A stretch of 15,851 nt of DNA from Acidobacteriota bacterium (GCA_021810735.1 JAJZIF010000034.1:1-15851), one strand, 5' to 3'. Counted from the stretch's first letter, positions 8,285 to 15,139 are shown. Notes: generated by a model not told the origin, from the letters alone. Numbers and translations are program-made.

Positions 8285-8472
8285 AGGTCTTCATCCCTCG
8301 GTCGATCGCGGCGGTTTCCTTGCAAACCCTGCTCGGCCACCTGGGCCCGTGGGGCAATATCGGGATGGAACTTTGCCGCGAAGAGGATGCTGGCAAAGAC
8401 TGCGCGGGCAGCTTCAAGATCGAGATGAAGCGCGACCGTTCCATCGTTGTGCGTTTTGAGCCAAGCCTGCAT
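8275..8472 (-). CDS. Small protein of unknown function between virB3 and virB4
   Basis: The product is 65 residues and I do not recognise it. It starts with MQAWLKTHNDGTVALHLDLEAARAV-type sequence: a short beta hairpin followed by an amphipathic helix (about 20-33). The C-terminal 20 residues are charged and polar (RRDRPRDED). It has no signal peptide or membrane span. Its Shine-Dalgarno site GAGGAGG is formed by the Glu codons at the end of VirB3, and its end overlaps the start of VirB4. Both junctions are tight, so it is very likely translated. A VirB4 partner or regulator is a reasonable guess from position only. Confidence 0.65.
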   Translation of the reverse strand: MQAWLKTHNDGTVALHLDLEAARAVFASILFAAKFHPDIAPRAQVAEQGLQGNRRDRPRDEDLCQ

Positions 8473-8475
8473 GGC

Positions 8476-8820
8476 CTATTCCTCCTCTTCGAAGATGTAA
8501 GGTTCCCTCAGTTCCGAATCTCGTTCCAGCGCGCACCATGCGCGTGGAGCGATGAACCAACGCAGGAGGTCCACGAGGTAGCCCCTGGGCTTTCCGTACT
8601 TGAACAGGATGAGGAAGGGCACAGCCAAGAAGGGCACGACGAATTCGAGGAACACATTCAGGGGCATGCCGAACACATGCGCGTTGTTGTCCACGAAGTG
8701 CGCCGACAGATTCATCAATGCGGCGAGCGCCAGCACGACGATCAGGTCTTCAAATTCGAGACCCAGAAACGTGACCTTCGTATGAAGGTTGCGATGAAGA
8801 GGCGTGATATCGAGGCCCAT
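8476..8820 (-). CDS. virB3: VirB3/TraL-like T4SS inner-membrane protein
   Basis: The start is ATG 8820, six bases after AAGGAG, giving 114 residues, the normal size for VirB3. The upstream in-frame extension overlaps the previous gene and is not used. The layout is the VirB3/PrgI type: a short polar N-terminus (HRNLHTKVTFLGLEFEDL, about 9-26), a membrane segment at 26-42, a second at 53-73 and a cytoplasmic tail containing RG-YLVDLLRWFI. It ends in a run of glutamates. VirB3 docks the VirB4 ATPase to the membrane and usually lies immediately before virB4; here only one 65-codon gene separates them. Confidence 0.8.
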   Translation of the reverse strand: MGLDITPLHRNLHTKVTFLGLEFEDLIVVLALAALMNLSAHFVDNNAHVFGMPLNVFLEFVVPFLAVPFLILFKYGKPRGYLVDLLRWFIAPRAWCALERDSELREPYIFEEEE

Positions 8821-8834
8821 CGTTGCTCCTTCCC

Positions 8835-9284
8835 TCAGATTCCATGCGCCTGGGTGATCATCGATTCGGCCAGCCGCACGATGCCGGAAATCATCAGCGC
8901 ACCCATCGCCGCCACAAACTTCCGAATCCAGGTCGAACCCGGATAGATTTCTGAAACCACCCCGCCCATGTGCAGCGCCATCGCGCCCAGCTGGGTGAGC
9001 GCGAAGACGGGCAGAATCACATTGGCGGTCCAGTTCACCAGGCCCATCACCGCCATCCAGTAACCGTCCGCGCTGGTCGGCCCGGCATGCTGCACGAAGC
9101 CCTCGATCGCGCGGAGAATCCCGGAACACATCAGCGATGCGAATCCGCCATAAAGCAGGTGCTCGAAGGGACCTTCCTTGCTGTAGCGGTACACCGCGCC
9201 GGCAAAGAACATTCCGGCGAGCGTCGGCATCATGGTGTTGCCCGACCAGGAAGCGAGATTGGTAATGGCGCCATCGAGACTCAT
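8835..9284 (-). CDS. Membrane protein made of two VirB2/TrbC-pilin-like units
   Basis: The 149-residue protein contains two copies of one unit, at about residues 7-66 and 80-147. Each has W-x2-N-x3-P (W13/N16/P20 and W85/N88/P92), an Ala/Gly-rich membrane helix, a short loop, then a second helix with a matching end: SLMCSGILRAIEGFV (50-64) and ALMISGIVRLAESMI (129-143). The second unit ends TQAHGI, close to the LQAQGIQ end of the pilin at 9973-10410. No signal peptide is evident. GAGGAG precedes the ATG and the gene lies 10 bp after its neighbour. It probably sits in the inner membrane as a pilin-related platform or minor subunit. The repeat was aligned by eye; the function is inferred. Confidence 0.7.
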   Translation of the reverse strand: MSLDGAITNLASWSGNTMMPTLAGMFFAGAVYRYSKEGPFEHLLYGGFASLMCSGILRAIEGFVQHAGPTSADGYWMAVMGLVNWTANVILPVFALTQLGAMALHMGGVVSEIYPGSTWIRKFVAAMGALMISGIVRLAESMITQAHGI

Positions 9285-9294
9285 CGCATGCTCC

Positions 9295-9957
9295 TCATGC
9301 CGCCATCGCCTGAAAGAGTTTGAGCAATCCGGTCACGCTCAGAAACCCGATCGCCGAGAAGATCAGGCGGATGCAGGGTCTGTGGCGCACATAGTTGATC
9401 ACCGCTCCGACACAGGCCAGCCCAGCCGCGGCAGGCATGATCCGGCCAACAATGTAGTTCCAGAAGGAGCCGAGCATGTCGGTCATGGCATACTCGCCGC
9501 CCGAGTTCCAGCCCTGAAAGAGTTGCATGGTCGCCGAAAGCGACATCAGGAACAGCGCGGCGAGGATGGAACCGAGCGGACTCTCTCCCGCCGCGCCGTC
9601 GAGTGTGGCCTTCAGAACGAAGTAGCCTGCCAGGATCGGGACGAGCTTCGCGACCACGATCTGATTGACGAAGTTGTTCAAGACGGTCTCCATATTCGCG
9701 AGCCAACTCGTACCCACCGAGCCGCTCGCGGAGGGAACGGTGATGCCCTGTGCCGCAATCCACTGAAGGATCTGCGGAAGCGTCAGCAGAATGACCGTCC
9801 ACAGGATCCATTTCCCCGTCCGGCCATTGACATGGAAGTTGACGCCTCCCTCATGTCTCAGGCTGACCCCTGCGGCCGCCAGCGTGCAGAATGCCGCGGG
9901 GACCGCTAGATCGAGCAGCAGTTGCAGAAGATCGAGTAGGAATTGCGGCACAGGCAT
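9295..9957 (-). CDS. Polytopic T4SS membrane protein with pilin-like repeat units
   Basis: The 220-residue protein has hydrophobic segments at about 5-30, 50-70, 97-116, 129-147, 167-188 and 197-217. The second half holds two related units. The first begins F96-V-N-Q-I-V and has proline at 107; the second begins F165-W-N-Y-I-V and has proline at 175. Both then have a Gly/Ala-rich helix, a charged loop and a final helix ending in LFQ (about 146-148 and 214-216). These resemble the units of the next gene and the pilin, although less closely. The start follows GAGGGG, 15 bp after the pilin stop. It is probably a structural inner-membrane component specific to this T4SS type. I cannot assign a named family. 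Confidence 0.6.
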   Translation of the reverse strand: MPVPQFLLDLLQLLLDLAVPAAFCTLAAAGVSLRHEGGVNFHVNGRTGKWILWTVILLTLPQILQWIAAQGITVPSASGSVGTSWLANMETVLNNFVNQIVVAKLVPILAGYFVLKATLDGAAGESPLGSILAALFLMSLSATMQLFQGWNSGGEYAMTDMLGSFWNYIVGRIMPAAAGLACVGAVINYVRHRPCIRLIFSAIGFLSVTGLLKLFQAMAA

Positions 9958-9972
9958 GGCTCGTTCCCCTCG

Positions 9973-10410
9973 TTATTGAATGCCCTGTGCCTGCAGGATG
10001 AAGCCTTCGGCCATGCGTCCGAGACCGGAGATCACCATCAGAGCTACGCCCGTGACGCCCCAGCCGAGATAGCCGCGGCCGCTTTTGAAGTGCCAGCCGG
10101 CGACGCCCAGGCATGCGACAGCAATCACCGGTGCGATAACGTTGCAGCCCCAGTTGACGATATTGAGGACGGTCCCTTCGACGGTGGTCGCCTGCTGACC
10201 CTGAACAGCCTGTCCGAATGCGGGTGCGGTTCCCAGGTTCTGCGCAGTCGCCGCGAAAGGTGCCACGAAGTTTCCTAAGAGGATGAGGCCCAGGGCGAAC
10301 ATCAGGCTGATGCGAATCCAGTCGTAGGTTGGGGGCCGCTCGATGGTGGTGGCTGCCCGATGCGAGCGTGGCGGCTCAGCGCGCCGCCAGAAGGTTGGTA
10401 GGTTTCTCAT
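9973..10410 (-). CDS. virB2: VirB2/TrbC-like major pilin precursor
   Basis: The chosen start is ATG 10410, with AGGAG eight or so bases upstream, giving 145 residues. A longer in-frame reading to 10809 would translate the hairpin repeats and lacks a good ribosome site. The precursor has a basic N-region, a hydrophobic core at 32-50 and an ATAQ cleavage site near 54-57. The mature chain has two membrane helices at about 86-106 and 114-138 with a short charged turn KSGRG between them (109-113). This is the fold of VirB2/TrbC conjugative pilins. The unit W87-x2-N90-x3-P94 followed by VISGLGRMAEGFILQ recurs in the two downstream genes. It is the first gene of the lower operon, as virB2 is in classical systems. 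Confidence 0.78.
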   Translation of the reverse strand: MRNLPTFWRRAEPPRSHRAATTIERPPTYDWIRISLMFALGLILLGNFVAPFAATAQNLGTAPAFGQAVQGQQATTVEGTVLNIVNWGCNVIAPVIAVACLGVAGWHFKSGRGYLGWGVTGVALMVISGLGRMAEGFILQAQGIQ

Positions 10411-10474
10411 GAGTTTCTCTCCTGAACGCGGCTGCTCGGGGCATCCGTGTCGTAAGAGAGATTGGGATGGATCG

Positions 10475-10489
10475 AAAACTCGGTCAAAT
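10475..10489 (-). promoter_or_regulatory. Shared motif ATTTGACCGAGTTTT upstream of the pilin operon
   Basis: Reading the minus strand this is ATTTGACCGAGTTTT. It matches the motif at 15140-15154 upstream of the upper operon at 14 of 15 positions. It ends 65 bases before the pilin ATG. TTGACC resembles a -35 hexamer, but at 17 bases the -10 position is CAATCT, which is poor. It may therefore be an activator or repressor site, or a -35 element used with an activator. Confidence 0.4.
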
Positions 10490-10740
10490 ATTAGGGAAGC
10501 GCTTCTCGCCGGCTTTTCGGTGCATGCAAGAGAACGATCCTTATAGAATTGATCCGCGAACGATGGTCTCTGGCCGGAAGAATGGCCTGGGTCCACACAT
10601 GATCCGAATGACGAACCGTCCCATGCGGCAACGACAATACAATGAGGGAGCCACCGAGGCACACAGAGTCCGATAGAGGTGAGTGCTAAATACCGCAGTA
10701 CAAGCCTGTATTCGTCAGGGAATGACTTACTGTGCGGAGT

Positions 10741-11016
10741 GAGGCATGTGGATCGATCCTTCCTCGAACGCACACTGAGGCAATCGGATCGACTTTGTTT
10801 CAAGCGCACAGTGAGTCATCGGGAACGACCATGGCTCAAATGCGGAGTGAGGCATGCGGATCGATCCTTCCTCGAACGCACACTGAGACATCCGGACCGG
10901 ATTTGCCTCAAGTGCGGAATGAGGCATCGGGAACGGTCATGCCTCAAATACGGGATGAGGAGAATGAAGCCCCTTGCCTCAAGCGCACACTGAGTCATCG
11001 GGAACGTGCATGGCTC
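10741..11016. repeat. Tandem array of eight 36-bp units, each with an imperfect hairpin
   Basis: Units begin at 10741, 10777, 10813, 10849, 10885, 10921, 10957 (35 bp) and 10992 (25 bp, truncated). The general form is GAGNCAT, an 11-base centre, ATGNCTC, then an 11-base linker. Arms are perfect in unit 6 (GAGGCAT and ATGCCTC) and degenerate in others. In units 1 and 4 the centre is itself palindromic (GGATCGATCC). The linkers come in two versions, one ending GCGCACACT or similar and one ending TGCGGAGT. Units 1 and 4 are identical at 35 of 36 positions. Unit 3 resembles units 6 and 8, and unit 2 resembles unit 5, so there is a higher-order period of 108 bp. Unique spacers are absent. Confidence 0.88.
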
Positions 11017-11100
11017 AATTGCAACTGGTCCTGTCCGTGCCGGGAATTCGATCGCATCGGGCGCGAGACGTCTCCAGAGGCGAATGAGCCGACAGTGTCA

Positions 11101-11134
11101 AACAAAGGGAAGCCCTGGCTTGGGAACCAGGGCT
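11101..11134 (-). terminator. Probable intrinsic terminator after virB10
   Basis: On the minus strand, AGCCCTGG and CCAGGGCT form a perfect eight-bp stem (11134-11111) around an eight-base loop, followed by TCCCTTTGTTT. It lies 30 bases after the VirB10 stop. The T-tract is interrupted by C and G but is on the correct strand only. It would separate the upper operon from the pilin operon. Confidence 0.62.
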
Positions 11135-11164
11135 TGCATGCAATCATTGCGACTGGAAAAGATG

Positions 11165-12445
11165 CTACGGACTGTTGGAAGCGACGCGATGCAGTGTGGC
11201 GGGAGTTTGCTCATGCCGGGTAAACACAACGTAAATTTTCGTATCGGCTGGGACGGTCACGACGACACGGCTATTGACGGCCAGGTTCATGATCTCTGAG
11301 TCTCCGGCTTGTCCCATGTTCTCGGCCACCTGTTGTCGCAGCATGTCATTCTCGGAGAATGCCGCGCTGTTGTTGTTTCCAACCAGCATCGCAGCGGCGG
11401 ACCCAAGCCCTGAGGCAGCCTGCACGAGAAAGTTTCTCCCCGTATTTTTCCCGAAGACCTTCCCTTTGATCGGACCGAGATCTAGGCCGGTGCCGACGGC
11501 GTCGATCTTCTCTCGCGCCCCATCGAGCAACTCGAGCTCATAGAATTTCACACTCACATATCCGGAGCGATTGGCCTGTTCGAGATGGCCGTAGACGCGC
11601 GCGCCCGCAGGCACAACCACCTTGTTCCCCAATGCGTAGGTGTACTGGACCACAGCTACAACCGGCGCCTCGACCACGCTTGAGATCTGCGTCTCGAGTT
11701 TTGCCTCGATGCGCGTGCCAGGAGTCAGATCGAGGGCCGGAGCACTGTCCTCTGTCGTTGTTCCAGCGGTGGAACTTTCTGGGTGGTTCTGCCGTGGACT
11801 GCGTACAAAAACCAGAGACGGCTCCTTCAATGTGTTCTGTTGTTGCTGCAGTGGAGCAGGGGAACCAGGCGCAGGCGTGCCATACGGTCGTGGCTCCTCC
11901 CACTTCTGTTGCGTGTCCGAGAAAGACGGCACACTGCCCAGCGAGCTGTTGGCAGCGGGCCTCGATGCCGGTGGCTTGTGGCTGCTCGTGGTGGAGCGCG
12001 TGCGCTCGATGTCCCCTGCATGGACCTGCCCGCCGGTGTTGTCCGAGGAAGGTGTCCGCGTGGCATCCATCAGCGGTGTAACGCTTCCGTGAAACGGATT
12101 GGAGTTCGGCTGTTGTGACGGCTGCGACGGTTGTTTTCCGGTAAGGTTCCTCCTGCCTGGAGATCGACCGGAAATCGCAGTGAAAACGAAGAAGAGGACG
12201 GCCAGCAACAGACCGCCGCCAAGCAGAATCAGCCTGCTCTTCTCCATTCCTGCAGCGCCTTTCAGGTCGGCCCGTGTCGCATAGCTTTCGGCGGGCGGAG
12301 TCTCCGAACGCCCTGCGACGGTCTCGGCGTCGGGAGGAAACGGAGGTTTTTGTCGAGGCCACTCCTTCGTCTCCAATTCCGTAGCTTCTTCCACGTTGAT
12401 CGGCGCTTCCCGATTTCCTGCTCCATTCATTGCATGGCGGTTCAT
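11165..12445 (-). CDS. virB10: VirB10/TrbI-like T4SS core protein
   Basis: The 426-residue protein follows the VirB10/TrbI plan. It has a cytoplasmic N-terminus of about 70 residues, a single membrane helix at 71-92 (LILLGGGLLLAVLFFVFTAI), a Pro/Ser/Thr/Gln-rich periplasmic linker to about 235, and a C-terminal beta-barrel domain from about 240. The domain starts DLTPGTRIEAKLET and continues with PAGARVYG and a region with GRNFLVQAASGLGSAAAML, where VirB10 family proteins carry the outer-membrane-spanning helices. In the family this protein links both membranes and senses ATPase energy. AAGGAG precedes ATG 12445 by 11 bases. ATG 12430 is an alternative start. The gene directly follows virB9. 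Confidence 0.92.
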   Translation of the reverse strand: MNRHAMNGAGNREAPINVEEATELETKEWPRQKPPFPPDAETVAGRSETPPAESYATRADLKGAAGMEKSRLILLGGGLLLAVLFFVFTAISGRSPGRRNLTGKQPSQPSQQPNSNPFHGSVTPLMDATRTPSSDNTGGQVHAGDIERTRSTTSSHKPPASRPAANSSLGSVPSFSDTQQKWEEPRPYGTPAPGSPAPLQQQQNTLKEPSLVFVRSPRQNHPESSTAGTTTEDSAPALDLTPGTRIEAKLETQISSVVEAPVVAVVQYTYALGNKVVVPAGARVYGHLEQANRSGYVSVKFYELELLDGAREKIDAVGTGLDLGPIKGKVFGKNTGRNFLVQAASGLGSAAAMLVGNNNSAAFSENDMLRQQVAENMGQAGDSEIMNLAVNSRVVVTVPADTKIYVVFTRHEQTPATLHRVASNSP

Positions 12446-12450
12446 TGGCG

Positions 12451-13425
12451 TTAGGGCTCCTTCCTACCCGCGATCGGCGGCGTAAACGGCAGGCGGATCA
12501 GGATGGGCCGGTCCACCTGGTTCGCCTGGGCAATCTGGAGGAACAGCTTTTCCGTGGACTGTTTGAAGTTCGGCCGGTCGAAGACAACGACTCCATCCGC
12601 GCGGCCGCCGGGTTCGAGGCGAGTCGCGCTCAACCGGTATTCCCGGATCTCCAGTTGGTCGGAGATAATGCCTTTGCCTTTCTTCTTCTTTTTCTGGAGC
12701 TGTCGCCCTGTGATCTGGATCTGTGGAGGGACGATTTCGACCGGCTGGGCGGAACTGTTGAAGATGGAATAGGAAACGACGGTCTGATTGTTCCACTGGC
12801 GAATGTCGCCGATCGACGTCTCAATCTGTTTGCCCTCCCACTTCGTCCAGTCGGGAGCGTTGATCTTTACCTGCTGGTCGTACTCTGCCTCAAGTGCTGT
12901 CGAAGTGGGAGGGGCCGCGGACATGGATGCAGAGGCGGAATGCTTCGTCAGCCCCGGCCCGGAGATCTCCTCACCCTCTGGCTCCTTCGTAATCGAAAAC
13001 GCTCCAGGGTCAGAGGAGACCAGAAAGCCCCGAGATGCGTGGTATTCGATCAAAAAGTCGATAGGCTGCGTGGAGCCTGCATCGGCGGAGCCGCCGCTGA
13101 TCAACTCCAGCGTCACATGCTCGCCTGATTTTGTTGCGATGAGAAGATTCGATTGGGCCGGATCCTTGGTGATCGGCTTGACGTAAACGTAGTCCGGTTC
13201 TCCTTCATTGTGTTCGGCCTTGAACAACCCTGGACTGCCCAGGACCACCGACGTGACCGCTTCCGGCATGTGAATCGCCGACTCGAATTCCGGCCGCAGA
13301 TGGATTGGCGTCACCTCATCGGCATGGATGGTGATGGTTTCCACTCGGGACTTCACGGCATTGTCCAACGCGTGCAGACTTAACGGAAAAAGCACCGCCA
13401 CGGGAATGAACCAACGATGTTTCAT
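12451..13425 (-). CDS. virB9: VirB9/TrbG-like T4SS outer-membrane complex protein
   Basis: The 324-residue protein starts with a Sec signal peptide (about 1-18, cleaving near SLHA). The N-terminal beta domain contains TITIHADEVTPIHL and a segment with SNLLIATKSGEHVTLEL, which is typical of VirB9/TrbG. VirB9 forms the outer-membrane ring with VirB10 and usually the lipoprotein VirB7. The C-terminal domain has YSIFNSSAQPVEIVPPQIQI. An unusual feature is a lysine run, QKKKKKGKG, near residues 242-250. The ATG overlaps the transglycosylase stop as ATGA and is preceded by GGAGGT. No VirB7-like lipobox protein is visible in the window. Confidence 0.82.
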   Translation of the reverse strand: MKHRWFIPVAVLFPLSLHALDNAVKSRVETITIHADEVTPIHLRPEFESAIHMPEAVTSVVLGSPGLFKAEHNEGEPDYVYVKPITKDPAQSNLLIATKSGEHVTLELISGGSADAGSTQPIDFLIEYHASRGFLVSSDPGAFSITKEPEGEEISGPGLTKHSASASMSAAPPTSTALEAEYDQQVKINAPDWTKWEGKQIETSIGDIRQWNNQTVVSYSIFNSSAQPVEIVPPQIQITGRQLQKKKKKGKGIISDQLEIREYRLSATRLEPGGRADGVVVFDRPNFKQSTEKLFLQIAQANQVDRPILIRLPFTPPIAGRKEP

Positions 13426-13907
13426 CGTGCTCTTACCTCCTGGGCAGCGACGCTGCCCGTGAATTTACGGATCCGGTAGCGGCGCCGTACCGCCTGAACA
13501 TAGGCAACGACATCCGGGTTGCGGTAATTGAGCTGCTTACGGCTGATCCAGCGGTCGCCGGCATAGTAGGCCGCGGTGACCAGCCGCAGATCGCCGTGAA
13601 ACTCCCACATCAGAGTGGTCACATAACGCGTGCCCGCCGCGATGTTCTGCTCGATATCGAACGGCTGGAACGCGCCAAAGCGCCGGGCCGTGGCGGGCAT
13701 GAGCTGCATCAATCCAAGCGCCCCCTTGCTCGATACCGCATTCGGGTTCCAGCGCGACTCCACATCGATCAACGCGGCAATGAGTTCCGGCGGAACTCCA
13801 TAGCGTGTCGAGTAGTGCTCGACGCATCTATCGGCAAAGATGGGGTTGGTCTGCGCGCGAGCAAGCGTCGGCAAAACCAGCAACACAAAGACAGAGATCC
13901 ATTTCAT
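13422..13907 (-). CDS. VirB1-like lytic transglycosylase
   Basis: The 161-residue protein has a Sec signal peptide (1-18, LARAQ) and an SLT-type transglycosylase domain. The catalytic glutamate is E50 in the ALIDVESRWNP motif. The GLMQLMP motif is at 65-71 and the AAYYAG motif at 112-117, all in the order of family 1 lytic transglycosylases. It would cut peptidoglycan to let the secretion apparatus pass, as VirB1 does. The C-terminal 20 residues are basic. It overlaps MoxR and VirB9 by four bases on either side (ATGA), so production is coupled to both. GGGAGG precedes the start. Confidence 0.93.
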   Translation of the reverse strand: MKWISVFVLLVLPTLARAQTNPIFADRCVEHYSTRYGVPPELIAALIDVESRWNPNAVSSKGALGLMQLMPATARRFGAFQPFDIEQNIAAGTRYVTTLMWEFHGDLRLVTAAYYAGDRWISRKQLNYRNPDVVAYVQAVRRRYRIRKFTGSVAAQEVRAR

Positions 13908-14824
13908 GCGGACGTACCTCCCGGATGAGCGAGGTTGCGCGCAAAGCGGGCGCCATCGTCGAGCAGGCTCTTGAAGCCTTCCCGCAACAGCAGATGGCGA
14001 CGGTCTTTTTCCGTTTTGGCGAGAAATGGCAGCAGCACATCGCGGTGTTCGGGTAAAACATGATCGGTCCCAAGCAACTGCAGTGCGTTCGCAAAGTCGA
14101 TCATCTCCGAAACCGATGGCGATTTTTCGAGGGAATAATTGCGAAACGAGAGTGCGATACCGGCCATCTCGCGATGGAATTCATCGGAGGCTTCAGGAGT
14201 GCGGCTGGCGATGATCTCCGCCTCCCGCTCCGGCTTCGGATGCTCGACGCGCACATACAGGCTGCGGCGGCGAATGGGATCGCCGAGACGGCGTTCCTCA
14301 TTGCTGGTGAGAACGACGAGGGGAATGCTCCGGGCCTCCACCGTCCCAAACTCCGGGATTGAAAGCTGCCAGGCCGACAGTATCTCCAGCAGCATGGCCT
14401 CGAAGCCTTCGTCTACTTTGTCGAGTTCATCGATCAACAGCACGCAGGGTTTTTCGCACTCGAGCGCACGCATCAATGGACCAGGACGGAAGAAATCACG
14501 GCCTTTCAGATTGGCCTGCAGCGATTGCCATCTCTCGTTCTGGCCTTTCGAGAACTCCATATAGAGCCGCTGCAGGCTTTCGTCGAACCGTCCGATGGCC
14601 TTCTCCTCGGTCACCCCGCGATAGCATTGCAGCCGCTCGACATGCGTGCCGGCCGCCTGGGCAACGGAAACGGCAAGCTGGGTTTTACCGGATCCGGCAG
14701 GCCCTTCGAGCAGCAGCGGCTTATTCAGCTTTGCGGCCAAATAGACCACCTGTGTCATCACCGGGTCGACGAAATAGCCCGTTGCCGTGAGTTTGACGGA
14801 GAGGTCGTCGAGCGAATCAAACAT
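13904..14824 (-). CDS. MoxR-type AAA+ ATPase in the T4SS operon
   Basis: The 306-residue protein has Walker A GPAGSGKT (41-48), Walker B VLLIDELDK (128-136), a sensor-1-like LTSNEERRL (172-180) and GDPIRRRSLY (181-190), which fits the MoxR family of AAA+ ATPases. MoxR proteins act as chaperone-like ATPases for assembly or metal-cofactor insertion, usually with a VWA-domain partner. No VWA partner is present here. Its place among the transglycosylase, virB9 and virB10 suggests a role in assembling the T4SS. It is not a VirB11: the VirB11 His and Asp boxes are absent. GAGGAG precedes ATG 14824, and the start overlaps the end of the upstream gene by eight bases. Confidence 0.92.
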   Translation of the reverse strand: MFDSLDDLSVKLTATGYFVDPVMTQVVYLAAKLNKPLLLEGPAGSGKTQLAVSVAQAAGTHVERLQCYRGVTEEKAIGRFDESLQRLYMEFSKGQNERWQSLQANLKGRDFFRPGPLMRALECEKPCVLLIDELDKVDEGFEAMLLEILSAWQLSIPEFGTVEARSIPLVVLTSNEERRLGDPIRRRSLYVRVEHPKPEREAEIIASRTPEASDEFHREMAGIALSFRNYSLEKSPSVSEMIDFANALQLLGTDHVLPEHRDVLLPFLAKTEKDRRHLLLREGFKSLLDDGARFARNLAHPGGTSA

Positions 14825-15098
14825 CGCCGTCTCTCCTCAGCTCGCCAGAACTCGTGGCCGTTTTGAGAGAAGGCGCAACGCACCGTTCGCGCATGGTCTG
14901 GCGCAGGCCGTAGTAGACGTGGATCCACAGCACGGCGGCTGAGCCTGCCAACAGGGCAAGAAGCAGGAGAAATGCTTCGCGGCTCCAGGGATCCATGGAC
15001 CATGTGTGCCATGTCACACCGAAATACTTTTTTAGAAGTGCGGCATCCACACTCGTCAACAGCACCGTAATCGCCAAACGTTTTGTCCGCTCTCGCAT
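14817..15098 (-). CDS. Small membrane protein of unknown function, first gene of upper operon
   Basis: I use ATG 15098 (93 residues), which has AGAGG six bases upstream; the ATG at 15128 has no ribosome site. The N-terminus is basic (RERTKR). Two hydrophobic stretches are seen, at about 8-20 and 42-64 (the second strongly, FLLLLALLAGSAAVLWIHVYYGL), with a Trp-rich stretch VTWHTWSMDPW between them. The C-terminal 25 residues are polar. It overlaps the MoxR start by eight bases, so the two are coupled. It may anchor or regulate MoxR at the membrane, but only position suggests this. Confidence 0.65.
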   Translation of the reverse strand: MRERTKRLAITVLLTSVDAALLKKYFGVTWHTWSMDPWSREAFLLLLALLAGSAAVLWIHVYYGLRQTMRERCVAPSLKTATSSGELRRDGDV

Positions 15099-15139
15099 AG
15101 GCACCTCTTCCCAACGCGATGCAAGCATGGAGCGGTTTC

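Larger units (their letters stand above)
10411..11164. other. 754-bp intergenic region between the two T4SS operons
   Basis: No convincing gene is present. From the VirB10 stop downward it holds a probable terminator (11101-11134), about 80 bp of unassigned sequence, the 36-bp repeat array (10741-11016), and about 330 bp of leader before the pilin. Within the leader lie the 15-bp motif shared with the upper operon (10475-10489) and a TATAAG at 10545-10540 without a good -35. Frames that stay open across the repeats do so because 36 is a multiple of three. The promoter of the lower operon should be here, but I cannot fix its position. Confidence 0.6.

Noticed and set aside
10411..10809. N-terminal extension of the pilin frame into the repeat array
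   Set aside because: ATG 10410 has a strong ribosome site and begins a normal pilin precursor. The extension would place repeat-derived sequence before the signal peptide.
10741..11016. CRISPR array
   Set aside because: The units abut one another, with only short repeated linkers and no unique spacers, and no cas genes are nearby.
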